DNA of 8,366 nt, taken from assembly GCA_013694885.1 (NCBI GenBank), contig JACDBO010000082.1:1-8366 (forward strand), written 5' to 3'. A program made the position numbers and the translations under genes. The DNA comes from Chloroflexia bacterium. Its GTDB lineage: Bacteria; Chloroflexota; Chloroflexia; Thermomicrobiales; UBA6265. Below the pieces are notes generated by a model, which searched no databases, was not told the origin of the DNA, and saw nothing but the letters and a program-made list of their open reading frames with translations. Within the stretch, counting starts at the first letter, position 1. Every line of letters begins with the position of its first letter. This document shows positions 1-6,228 of the stretch, piece by piece.

Positions 1-1
1 G

Positions 2-103
2 CGCGTCTTCGCCGTCGAGTGCACCCTCTACCCAGCCGCGATCCGCCGCTACCTGGCCGAGCATCGGGAACTGCGAGGCGAGGGGATAGGGGATAGGGGA
101 TAG
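2..103 (+). CDS. 3' end of an unidentified gene (partial)
   Basis: The frame starting at base 2 is open from the window edge to a TAG at 101-103. Its codons end in G or C almost throughout until the G-rich repeat begins, which is the pattern expected of a coding frame in this DNA; the other two frames lack it. The visible peptide begins RVFAVECTLYPAAIRRYLAE and ends in Gly/Arg-rich residues encoded by the heptamer repeat. I do not recognise the family from about 33 residues. The stop lies inside the GGGGATA repeat, so the original C-terminus may have been changed by repeat insertion or expansion. It converges on the transglycosylase gene whose stop is at 114-116. Confidence 0.5.
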   Translation, partial: RVFAVECTLYPAAIRRYLAEHRELRGEGIGDRG

Positions 104-113
104 AGGGCAGGGG
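82..113 (+). repeat. GGGGATA heptamer repeat, G-quadruplex-capable
   Basis: Three exact tandem copies of GGGGATA lie at 82-88, 89-95 and 96-102, followed by GAGGGCAGGGG. A 7-base unit shifts frame at each copy, so the TAG it contains falls in all three + frames (87-89, 94-96, 101-103). G runs at 82-85, 89-92, 96-99, 105-107 and 110-113 are separated by short loops (ATA, ATA, ATAGA), which meets the usual G3+N1-7 quadruplex pattern. The repeat sits exactly between two convergent genes, where it could halt transcription or translation; that role is inferred. Confidence 0.75.
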
Positions 114-1082
114 TTACCGCGCGGGCATCACCCGGACGCCCGCGTCGTAGGGGGCGGCGATGAGCGGCGCGTAGTGGTCAACCCACCGGTAGACTCGGGT
201 GGCGTACTCCTCGGTGCAGGTGAACGCATCGCACTTGATCCCGAAGTAGTGGCGCACGCCATCCCACTGGTTGCCGGTCGCCTCGATCTTCCATTTCAGC
301 AAGAGCGCGCCGGCCTGGATGTTGGTCGCGGGGTCATGCCAGCGGCTCGAATTCACCCCTTGCTCATGCAAGTGATCGGGCATGACCTGCATCAGCCCGC
401 GCGCGCCAGCGGGTGAGACCGCGTCGGGGTCCCCCTGGGACTCGACCTTGATGATCCCGGCGATCAAGGAGGCGGGAACGCCGGTACGTTCCGCCGCCGC
501 GAGGATCTCAGGCATCCAGAACAAGACCGGTTCGTCTAGCCGCACCGACGCCAGCGGTGGCGGCGGACCGGGCGAGACCCGCTTCAGCGACCTCGTTGGT
601 TGCGCGGTCGGCGTCGCCGCCGTCTGGGACCGGTCGGAGGTCGCCAGCGCCCGTGTCGGCGTTGCCGTGAGGGAGGCACCGGACGGCACCTGTCCGCCGT
701 TGCCCTGCCCCGCCCCGATCTCGGGCTGGGGCTGGCGCATCTCGTTGCGCGGCGATTGCTGGGCCGCGGCGATGCCGAAGACCATGACCATGACGATACC
801 GATGACGAAGACCGTATGCACCGAGCGATCGAGGCGCCTCAGACGAGCGCGCCACGCACCCGCGGTTGCCCGGTCCGTCGATCCGGCCGCCTGAGTCAAC
901 GCCGAGGACCACCAATCGGGATCGAGCCGCGTGTCGTCTTCGCCGAGACCCATCTCGCCCCAGGAGGGAAGGCGGCGCTCCACTCCCACCGGTCCTGGAG
1001 ACTTGGTTCGCGGATAAGCAACGGGGCGATGAGGGAATCGATCCAAAGAATCTCCGCTTCCGTTTGATTCTCTCTCGGGCAT
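114..1082 (-). CDS. Membrane-anchored lytic transglycosylase (SLT domain)
   Basis: Lytic transglycosylases cleave the MurNAc-GlcNAc bond of peptidoglycan outside the cytoplasmic membrane. In the 322-residue frame there is a charged cytoplasmic N-terminus, one membrane segment at about 89-107 (VFVIGIVMVMVFGIAAA core), a Pro/Thr/Ser-rich linker at about 130-180, and an SLT domain at about 185-310. The domain shows the catalytic Glu in IIKVESQGDP (E214), the GLMQVMP motif (229-235) and a downstream NIQAGALLLKW segment. Where the family usually has AYNAG the protein reads RHYFGIKCDAFTC, with Cys at 284 and 289 that could form a disulfide. The start is uncertain. ATG at 1080-1082 has no visible ribosome site, and the first 43 codons have weak G/C bias (about half end in A/T). 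GTG at 981-983 with AGGA nine bases upstream, or ATG at 951-953, are good alternatives that keep the membrane anchor. Confidence 0.88.
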   Translation of the reverse strand: MPERESNGSGDSLDRFPHRPVAYPRTKSPGPVGVERRLPSWGEMGLGEDDTRLDPDWWSSALTQAAGSTDRATAGAWRARLRRLDRSVHTVFVIGIVMVMVFGIAAAQQSPRNEMRQPQPEIGAGQGNGGQVPSGASLTATPTRALATSDRSQTAATPTAQPTRSLKRVSPGPPPPLASVRLDEPVLFWMPEILAAAERTGVPASLIAGIIKVESQGDPDAVSPAGARGLMQVMPDHLHEQGVNSSRWHDPATNIQAGALLLKWKIEATGNQWDGVRHYFGIKCDAFTCTEEYATRVYRWVDHYAPLIAAPYDAGVRVMPAR

Positions 1083-1141
1083 CCACAGAACAAATCGGAC
1101 GGCACACGGCGGGCGAGCTCATGGTGATGTGCCTTCGTGTC

Positions 1142-1153
1142 ACGCTATAGCGT
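1142..1153. promoter_or_regulatory. 12-bp perfect palindrome in a divergent intergenic region
   Basis: ACGCTATAGCGT is a perfect inverted repeat. It lies in the 251-base gap (1083-1333) between the divergent transglycosylase and DoxX genes, and contains TATAGC on both strands, which resembles a -10 box. No convincing -35 box was found at the right distance on either strand. It may be an operator or part of a shared promoter; this is inference from symmetry and location. Nothing else clear is seen in the gap apart from the DoxX ribosome site. Confidence 0.35.
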
Positions 1154-1320
1154 ACCCTACCTGTCTCAGGGAAGGTTGCGATGAGTCCAGTGATTGATCG
1201 ACGCCTTGACGCCGCGCCCCGAGATCAATATGGTGCCCGCTGTCCAGTCAGCGGATGAGCGCGCTGTCTCGCGACCGCGTATGCGCCGGACGGGAAAGAG
1301 TGGGCGCCCCCGCGGGTGTG

Positions 1321-1326
1321 GAGAGG
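1321..1326 (+). promoter_or_regulatory. Ribosome binding site of the DoxX gene
   Basis: GAGAGG ends seven bases before ATG 1334. This favours that ATG over the in-frame GTG at 1316, which has no comparable site. Confidence 0.7.
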
Positions 1327-1333
1327 AAGAACG

Positions 1334-1789
1334 ATGTTCTATCGCAGGCGTGACCCGCTCGAGGGCTCAGCACTGCCGACAGTCGGCGTCGGACTTTCAA
1401 TCTTGCGCGTCGCCACCGGGTTCGTCTTCTTTATGCACGGCTACCAGAAGCTCGTGACGGACGGGATCGCCGACACGGAGCAGTTTTTCTCCCGCGTCGG
1501 CGCGCCGCTGCCGGAGTACACGGCGTCGCTCGTCACCTATGCCGAGCTGATCGGCGGCATAATGCTGCTGATCGGGATGCTGACACAGTTGGTCGCCGCA
1601 GTCCTCTTTATTGACATGGCCGCGGCGTTCTTCATCGTCCATTTCGAGAACGGTTTTTTCGTCACCGAAAACGGCTACGAGCTGGTCTTCCTGCTCGGTG
1701 GCGCGGCGCTGGCCGTGATGCTGACCGGCCCCGGCTCCTACTCCGTCGACAACGCACTGCCGGGGACCAGGATTGGCCGTCGCCGGTGA
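1334..1789 (+). CDS. DoxX family integral membrane protein
   Basis: This 151-residue protein matches the DoxX family over its whole length. Four membrane helices fall at about 19-37, 64-82, 84-102 and 115-131. Family hallmarks are visible: RVATGFVFFMHGYQKL at the end of helix 1, AELIGGIMLLIGMLTQL in helices 2 and 3, GYELVFLLGGAAL in helix 4, and the tail TGPGSYSVDNAL. The family is named for a subunit of an archaeal thiosulfate:quinone oxidoreductase, but most bacterial members have no established reaction, so only membrane location and family are claimed. The start at 1334 is chosen for its ribosome site. It appears monocistronic, with its stop 19 bases from the convergent MOSC gene's stop. 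Confidence 0.92.
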   Translation: MFYRRRDPLEGSALPTVGVGLSILRVATGFVFFMHGYQKLVTDGIADTEQFFSRVGAPLPEYTASLVTYAELIGGIMLLIGMLTQLVAAVLFIDMAAAFFIVHFENGFFVTENGYELVFLLGGAALAVMLTGPGSYSVDNALPGTRIGRRR

Positions 1790-1803
1790 GCCGGCCCACC
1801 ACG

Positions 1804-1817
1804 ACCGATCAGTCGGT
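1804..1817. terminator. Small stem-loop at a convergent gene junction
   Basis: ACCGA (1804-1808) pairs with TCGGT (1813-1817) around a TCAG loop, overlapping the MOSC stop codon (1809-1811) and 14 bases past the DoxX stop. The 5-bp stem has no T tract, so a role as a bidirectional terminator is only possible. Confidence 0.25.
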
Positions 1818-2516
1818 GGCGTCGCGTGGCAGGCGACGGAAAACGAGATCGCCGCGCCGGATGTCGGGTGGTGGCTCCGGCTGGTCCAGTTGGTCCCGCG
1901 CCAGGCTCCACGCGGCGTAGTAGCCGCGGACGCCGTCACCCAGAAACTGGAGCGCGCGGGTGACGCGCTGATCGGGGCGCTCAGTGGCTTCGAGACCGAC
2001 GCAGAACCTGCTGAACTCGACGCACGGCGTGGCCACGACCACCTGATCGAGCCAGACCGGACCGTCCGCCGCCTCGATCAGCAGACCGCCCGCGAGATCT
2101 TCCTCGCTGAACCGGCGCTCGCTGGCAATCAAGATGTTCTCGCCGGCGACCCCATCGCTGAGATGCACTCCGAACGCCGCGCGCATGTCGCCGTAGTGGG
2201 ACGTGAAACCGACAGAGACACCGTTGCCGCCGCGGTAGCGCGAATGTGAGTGGTCGCGGTGGTGGACATCCAGCACCGTCCCTCCCATCTCGTCGATGCC
2301 ATGGACGCCGCCGCTATCGAGGCGAAGTGCCGCAACCTCGGTGATCGGCGCCGGGTCGTACCAGCGCCCGCCCCGCTCCCCTCGCTTCAGCGGCTCGACC
2401 TGCACCTGAACGCGGACGATGGCGCCGATCACCTCGCGCCTGTCATGGAGGTGTTCGGCGCGCGGCGTGGTCCCTTCGGTGGTGATGATGCGGTTGTCCT
2501 CGCCGAAGTGGGTCAT
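1809..2516 (-). CDS. MOSC domain-containing protein
   Basis: The MOSC fold is found in molybdenum cofactor sulfurases and in stand-alone proteins such as YiiM, where a conserved Cys handles the cofactor or transferred sulfur. This 235-residue protein shows GVHGID (71-76), the GENILI strand (125-130), a TPCVEFSRFC segment (163-172) with the expected Cys at 165, and a late ALQFLGDGVRGYY motif (188-200) typical of MOSC C-termini. The usual HGG motif is not intact. The start ATG at 2514-2516 is preceded, ten bases away, by GGAGGAG (2527-2533 on the other strand). It is divergent from the copper ATPase and convergent with DoxX. No molybdenum-cofactor gene is nearby, so its substrate cannot be inferred from context. 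Confidence 0.78.
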   Translation of the reverse strand: MTHFGEDNRIITTEGTTPRAEHLHDRREVIGAIVRVQVQVEPLKRGERGGRWYDPAPITEVAALRLDSGGVHGIDEMGGTVLDVHHRDHSHSRYRGGNGVSVGFTSHYGDMRAAFGVHLSDGVAGENILIASERRFSEEDLAGGLLIEAADGPVWLDQVVVATPCVEFSRFCVGLEATERPDQRVTRALQFLGDGVRGYYAAWSLARDQLDQPEPPPDIRRGDLVFRRLPRDATD

Positions 2517-2634
2517 GCGTCGCCGACTCCTCCGTGTGTGCGTTGTGGCGCACTAACGCCCACGATTTGCCCACGCAAACATCCCGCCGACCGCTCACCG
2601 CATCCTACCGTACCCGCCCATCCGCGTCCGACTC

Positions 2635-2663
2635 TTGTTCTATATACCCACGGGGGGTATAAT
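2635..2663 (+). promoter_or_regulatory. Sigma70-type promoter of the copper ATPase gene
   Basis: A -35 box TTGTTC (2635-2640) and a perfect -10 box TATAAT (2658-2663) are separated by exactly 17 bases. Transcription would start near 2670, giving a leader of about 49 bases before the ATPase ATG at 2719. That leader contains the 12-bp palindrome GCCGCGCGCGGC (2681-2692). The spacer holds the CsoR-like operator, so repressor binding would directly block polymerase. Confidence 0.8.
2643..2661. promoter_or_regulatory. CsoR-like copper operator
   Basis: TATACCC (2643-2649) and GGGTATA (2655-2661) form a 7-5-7 inverted repeat with a G-rich centre. This resembles the operators of CsoR-type copper-sensing repressors, for example the TACCC...GGGTA site before copZA in Bacillus subtilis. 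It fills the spacer and overlaps the first four bases of the -10 box of a copper-exporter gene. CsoR releases such sites when it binds Cu(I), so the expected outcome is copper-induced expression. No csoR gene is in this window, so the regulator must be encoded elsewhere. Confidence 0.75.
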
Positions 2664-2718
2664 CGTGCTGAGAGATATTCGCCGCGCGCGGCACGTTTGA
2701 GGTAGGTCACACACGATA

Positions 2719-4914
2719 ATGGACGATGAGCACAGCCAAAACGGGAGCGGATCGGCGCGGCAGGTGGACTCCCAGGACCCCGGCGGACCGCATCGCCGGG
2801 CGACAGGGCACGCGGCGGCGTCCGCGGGCACTGGTCCCGTCCACCGCGGCGATGTGGCGGACCCTCATGATGTCGACCACGAGGCGCTGATGCCGGTCGC
2901 CGCCGGGGATCATGCGAACCACGGAGGCCACGGCGGCCACGGCGGGCACGCCGGGCATGCCGACATCTTCCGGCGCCGGTTCTGGGTCAACCTGGCGCTG
3001 GCGATCCCGGTGATCCTCTACAGCGAGATGGTGCAGGAGTGGCTGCGCTTCTCGATGCCGGCGTTTTCCGGCAGCGACCTGGTCGCGCCGGTCCTCGGCA
3101 CGGTCATCTTCCTCTATGGCGGCTGGGTCTTTCTCAGCGGCGGTTGGGAGGAGATTCGCACCCGTCAGCCCGGCATGATGCTGCTCATCGCCCTGGCGAT
3201 CACAGTCGCCTTCGTCGCCAGCGCGGCGACCACCCTCGACTTCTTCGACCTTGAGTTCTGGTGGGAGCTGGCGCTGCTGGTCGTCATCATGCTCCTCGGC
3301 CACTGGCAGGAGATGCGCGCCATTGGCCAGGCCCAGGGGGCGCTCAGCGCGTTGGCGGCGCTGCTCCCCGACGAGGCGGAGCGCGTCGTCGATGGCGGTG
3401 TCGAGACCGTGCCGCTCAATGCCCTGCGGGCCGGCGATGTCGTCCTCGTTCGGCCCGGCGCGCGAGTCCCCGCCGACGGCGAGATCGTCGATGGCCAGGC
3501 CGAGCTCGACGAGTCGATGATCACCGGCGAGTCGCGGCCGGTCGACAAGAGCCCCGGCGACCGCGTGGTGGCCGGCACGGTCGCCGCCGGTTCCGCGATC
3601 CGGGTTCGCGTCGATGCCGTGGGCGAGGCGACCGCACTGGCCGGGATCCAGCGCCTGGTCGAGCAGGCGCAGATGTCGCGTTCGCGGGCACAGGCCCTGG
3701 CCGACCGCTTCGCCGCCGCCCTCTTCTACGTCGCGGCCACCGCCGGGATCGTGACCTTCGTCGTCTGGACCCTGCTCGGCCAGACGGATGAGGCCGTGAC
3801 GCGCGCGGTGACGGTCCTCGTCATCTCCTGCCCCCACGCTCTCGGTCTGGCGATACCGCTGGTGATCGCGCTCTCGACCTCGCTCGCCGCCAGGCAAGGC
3901 ATCCTCGTCAAGGACCGGCTGGCTCTGGAGCGGATGCGGGAGGTCGACACAGAGCTCTTCGACAAAACCGGCACCCTCACCCGCGGCGAGCACGCCGTCT
4001 CCGCCATCGCCGCCCTTGATGGTGATGAGGACCAGTTGTTGGCCCTCGCCGCTGCGGTCGAGGCCGATAGCGAGCACCCGCTGGCCCGCGCCATCGTCCG
4101 CGCCGCCGGAGAGCGCAACCTCACCCGCCCGGCGGCGACGGATTTCCGGGCGATCGCCGGTCGTGGCGTCGAGGCAACGATCGCCGGCGGGAGTGTCGCC
4201 GTCGGTGGCCCGGCCCTGCTGCGGGAGCGGAACCTGACGCCGCCGGAGGCGCTCCTGGCGAGCACCACAAGCTGGCAAGAACGGGGAGGGTCCGTCCTCC
4301 ACGTCGTCCGCGACAGTCAGGTCGCCGGCGCGTTGGCGCTCGAAGACCAGGTGCGCGCGGAGTCGCGGGAGGCCGTCGCGGCGCTGCACAGTGCGGGGGT
4401 GCGGGTGGTGATGATCACCGGCGATGCCCGCCCCGTCGCCGAGGCGGTCGCCGCCGAACTGGGTATCGACGAGGTCTTCGCCGAGGTACTGCCGGAGGAC
4501 AAGGACCGTGTCGTCGCCGAGCTGCAAGGCCGCGGCGAGCGGGTGGCGATGGTTGGCGACGGGGTGAACGACGCGCCGGCGCTGGCCCGTGCCGACGTCG
4601 GTATCGCGATCGGCGCGGGGACGGATGTCGCGATCGAGTCGGCCGGCGTGATCCTCGCCACTAGCGACCCGCGCGCCGTGCTTGGTGTGATCACGCTCTC
4701 CAAGGCGAGCTACCGCAAGATGGTGCAGAATCTCGGCTGGGCGGCTGGCTACAACATCGTCGCCATCCCCCTCGCCGCCGGCGCCCTCGCCTGGGCGGGC
4801 ATCGTCCTGCCGCCGGCCATCGGCGCGGTGATGATGAGCCTCTCGACCATCGTCGTCGCCCTCAACGCCCAACTCCTCCGCGGTCTCGACCTCCGCGGCG
4901 GCGCCACAGGTTGA
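2719..4914 (+). CDS. copB: P1B-3 type (CopB-like) copper-transporting P-type ATPase
   Basis: This 731-residue pump uses ATP to export copper across the cytoplasmic membrane. All P-type hallmarks are present: TGES (269-272) in the actuator domain, DKTGTLT with phosphorylated Asp 415, SEHPLA (452-457) in the nucleotide domain, and GDGVNDAPAL (613-622). The membrane metal site reads CPH (371-373) rather than CPC, with GYNIVAIP (677-684) and MSLST...N (706-716) in the last helices; together these mark the P1B-3 (CopB) class. There is no heavy-metal-associated CxxC domain. Instead the N-terminus is His-rich, with a HANHGGHGGHGGHAGH run at 65-80, as in CopB pumps. The start at 2719 has GAGGTAGG (2699-2706) 12 bases upstream, a long spacing. 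It is a single gene with its own CsoR-like promoter and a downstream stem-loop; no copper chaperone is adjacent. Confidence 0.95.
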   Translation: MDDEHSQNGSGSARQVDSQDPGGPHRRATGHAAASAGTGPVHRGDVADPHDVDHEALMPVAAGDHANHGGHGGHGGHAGHADIFRRRFWVNLALAIPVILYSEMVQEWLRFSMPAFSGSDLVAPVLGTVIFLYGGWVFLSGGWEEIRTRQPGMMLLIALAITVAFVASAATTLDFFDLEFWWELALLVVIMLLGHWQEMRAIGQAQGALSALAALLPDEAERVVDGGVETVPLNALRAGDVVLVRPGARVPADGEIVDGQAELDESMITGESRPVDKSPGDRVVAGTVAAGSAIRVRVDAVGEATALAGIQRLVEQAQMSRSRAQALADRFAAALFYVAATAGIVTFVVWTLLGQTDEAVTRAVTVLVISCPHALGLAIPLVIALSTSLAARQGILVKDRLALERMREVDTELFDKTGTLTRGEHAVSAIAALDGDEDQLLALAAAVEADSEHPLARAIVRAAGERNLTRPAATDFRAIAGRGVEATIAGGSVAVGGPALLRERNLTPPEALLASTTSWQERGGSVLHVVRDSQVAGALALEDQVRAESREAVAALHSAGVRVVMITGDARPVAEAVAAELGIDEVFAEVLPEDKDRVVAELQGRGERVAMVGDGVNDAPALARADVGIAIGAGTDVAIESAGVILATSDPRAVLGVITLSKASYRKMVQNLGWAAGYNIVAIPLAAGALAWAGIVLPPAIGAVMMSLSTIVVALNAQLLRGLDLRGGATG

Positions 4915-4924
4915 TACGGAACCC

Positions 4925-4957
4925 GGCTGTCTGGTGGCGGAGAGCCACCAGTCAGCC
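4925..4957 (+). terminator. Strong stem-loop after the copper ATPase gene
   Basis: GGCTG-T-CTGGTGGC (4925-4938) pairs with GCCACCAG-T-CAGCC (4944-4957) around a GGAGA loop, giving 13 base pairs with one T-T mismatch, 10 bases after the ATPase stop. No T tract follows directly; the nearest is TTTT at 4977-4980. It is likely a transcription end or 3' stabilising hairpin, not a textbook intrinsic terminator. Confidence 0.7.
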
Positions 4958-5366
4958 GATGCTGCTTAGCCCAATGTTTTCACCAGTCGAGACGGACAGC
5001 CACAACGCTGTCATTTCGAGTGTTCATGACCCGGTGGGACGCCACCAGCCATGAAAATGGGAGGCTCGTACGTACGCGGTAACCAGGGAGTTTTTCACAG
5101 CAGTCACGGCGAGAAATCTCTCGTTCCATTGAAGCCACTGCCCGAAACAGCGACATCTCCGATGCCCTCGGAATGGCCGTCTGTGAATAAACCGGGCCAG
5201 GCACGACGAATCCCTGTATGGTTGCCGTTTGCGTGAACCTGCCATAGGCTGAGGCATATCGAGAATGCTGCTGACCTGACGGGAACTTCATATATGAAAT
5301 TACATAAAGTATCGTTCCGAAGTCGTAATCGGTAGTCGGCGGAGACGGATCGAGAAGATACTGCTT
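4958..5366. other. Lower-GC, hairpin-rich stretch with no convincing gene
   Basis: G+C counted by hand is 55% for each of rows 5041-5100, 5101-5160 and 5221-5280, and 40% for 5281-5340, clearly below the flanking genes. Short stems are dense in the left half: GGTGG/CCACC (5033-5046), CCAT-GAAA-ATGG with a GNRA tetraloop (5049-5060), palindrome CGTACGTACG (5067-5076) and CGAGA/TCTCG (5110-5123). CACCAGTC occurs at 4946 and again at 4981. Reading frames exist on both strands but none has the G/C third-position bias of neighbouring genes, a good ribosome site, or a motif I recognise. It may be a decayed mobile-element fragment or a structured non-coding element. The right end carries the regulatory region of the HicB operon. 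Confidence 0.5.
5287..5298. promoter_or_regulatory. Palindrome upstream of the HicB operon, candidate operator
   Basis: TTCATATATGAA is a perfect 12-bp inverted repeat 68 bases before the first HicB start, in the most AT-rich part of the window (about 5286-5314). Antitoxins with ribbon-helix-helix or Xre domains usually bind palindromes in their own promoters, and both proteins of this operon carry such a domain. No clear -35/-10 pair was identified, so the exact promoter is unresolved. Confidence 0.5.
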
Positions 5367-5747
5367 ATGAAGACGATGCCGATGCCGAAGACATTGGAAC
5401 AGTACCTGGCACTGCCCTATCGCCTGGAGATCACGCCCAGCGAGCACGGGGGCTTCGTTGTGCGCTATCCAGAACTGCTCGGTTGCGTCACTCAGGTCGA
5501 ACGGATGGAAGATGCGATCCCGATGGCGCGTGAGATTCTGACGGGCTGGTTAGAAATCGCGCTTGAAGACGGCATGGATATCCCGGTGCCGCGATCCATC
5601 GACTCCTATAGCGGCAAGTTCATCATCCGCATGCCGAAGTCGCTGCATCGCGATTTGGCGGAACGCGCCGAGGTCGAAGGGATGAGCCTCAACCATTACG
5701 CCGTCAGCGTCCTTGCCGCGACCACTCCGAGGCACACCGGTGCCTAG
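5367..5747 (+). CDS. hicB: HicB family antitoxin with ribbon-helix-helix domain
   Basis: HicB antitoxins neutralise the HicA mRNA-cutting toxin and repress their own operon. This 126-residue protein has a degraded RNase H-like HicB domain at about 17-72, seen in GGFVVRYPELLGCVTQ (28-43) and the following helix AREILTGWLEIALEDG. A C-terminal Arc-like ribbon-helix-helix follows at about 82-118: GKFIIRMPKSLHRDLAERAE, then EGMSLNHYAVSVL. This is the usual HicB architecture and length. ATG at 5367 has GAGAAG (5352-5357) nine bases upstream; in-frame ATGs at 5376 and 5382 are less well placed. The next gene starts inside its last codons, so the two are translationally coupled. No HicA-like ORF (small, with a conserved His) is present on either side, so it is an orphan here or pairs with the next gene in some other way. 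Confidence 0.88.
   Translation: MKTMPMPKTLEQYLALPYRLEITPSEHGGFVVRYPELLGCVTQVERMEDAIPMAREILTGWLEIALEDGMDIPVPRSIDSYSGKFIIRMPKSLHRDLAERAEVEGMSLNHYAVSVLAATTPRHTGA
5729..5732 (+). promoter_or_regulatory. Ribosome binding site fixing the start of the HicB-Xre gene
   Basis: GAGG ends seven bases before GTG 5740, which overlaps the hicB stop (5745-5747). This favours GTG 5740 over the earlier in-frame TTG at 5713. Confidence 0.6.
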
Positions 5748-6210
5748 TGTTGACCGATACACCTATCGCGTCTGGTGGTCGGATGCCGACGACTCCTTCC
5801 TGGCGGACGTGGTCGAGCTCGACGGCGTGCTCGCCTTCGGGACAACGACGGGCGAAGCGTTAGAAAATGCCCAGGGTGTGGCGGCTGTTTGGCTCGAAGA
5901 TGCCGCGACGAGCGGCCGGACTGTTCCGGTGGCGCGTGGGCACATCGAGTGGGTGGCGCGGGAACTCGCGGTCCTGGCCAATGAGCCGGTCACTGCCGAT
6001 GACGTGCGAGTCGTCCGGCAGAACCTCGGGCTGACGCAGCGGGCGTTCGCGGACCTCCTGGGCGTGGCGTTGAATACCGTGCAGGCGTGGGAGCAGGGGG
6101 GCAACACGCCAAACGGCGCCAGCCAACACCTGATCCGGCTGATCGACGCCATCGCTCGCCGTCCCGAACTCCCGCACGAAGCGCGCTCCCGCGAACCCAT
6201 CACCGCCTGA
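5740..6210 (+). CDS. HicB-like domain fused to Xre-type HTH, antitoxin-like protein
   Basis: The protein is 156 residues from GTG 5740. The N-terminal part (about 6-65) resembles HicB-like antitoxin domains: a strand YTYRVWWSDADDSFLADV, then VELDGVLAFGTTTGEALENA and a helix with VAAVWLEDA. The C-terminal part (about 86-142) is an Xre-type helix-turn-helix, VRVVRQNLGLTQRAFADLLG followed by VALNTVQAWEQGGNTPNGAS, like those of HigA/MqsA antitoxins. Known members of such families repress their own operons; that role is inferred here. It overlaps hicB by eight bases, so the pair is an operon. The unusual point is that the second cistron is another antitoxin-like regulator where a HicA toxin would be expected. 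It could be a second DNA-binding subunit or a regulator of a distant toxin. Confidence 0.85.
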   Translation: MPSVDRYTYRVWWSDADDSFLADVVELDGVLAFGTTTGEALENAQGVAAVWLEDAATSGRTVPVARGHIEWVARELAVLANEPVTADDVRVVRQNLGLTQRAFADLLGVALNTVQAWEQGGNTPNGASQHLIRLIDAIARRPELPHEARSREPITA

Positions 6211-6228
6211 TTCATGGCCGAGCGTGGG

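Noticed and set aside
508..1143. A 211-codon minus-strand frame overlapping the transglycosylase gene
   Set aside because: It is in another frame of the same strand, Arg-rich and without motifs, while the transglycosylase frame carries the membrane segment and SLT motifs.
2538..2579. Short inverted repeats GTGCG/CGCAC and TTTGC/GCAAA upstream of the MOSC gene
   Set aside because: Five-base arms are common by chance in such DNA, and no promoter boxes on the minus strand tie them to the gene.
2707..4872. A 721-codon open frame on the minus strand opposite the copper ATPase
   Set aside because: The ATPase shows every family motif. The antisense frame is Asp/Arg/His/Gly-rich with no recognisable domain and is a by-product of strong G/C third-position bias.
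5049..5076. Possible group II intron domain V (GAAA hairpin followed by a CGTACG stretch)
   Set aside because: The stems do not form the domain V shape, and no intron-encoded reverse transcriptase is present.
4980..5447. A 155-codon minus-strand frame as a gene
   Set aside because: Its start overlaps hicB in antisense, it has no ribosome site or known motif, and its third-position G/C is near 55%, unlike neighbours.
5713..5739. TTG 5713 as the start of the HicB-Xre gene
   Set aside because: GTG 5740 has GAGG seven bases upstream and gives the short overlap typical of coupled genes.
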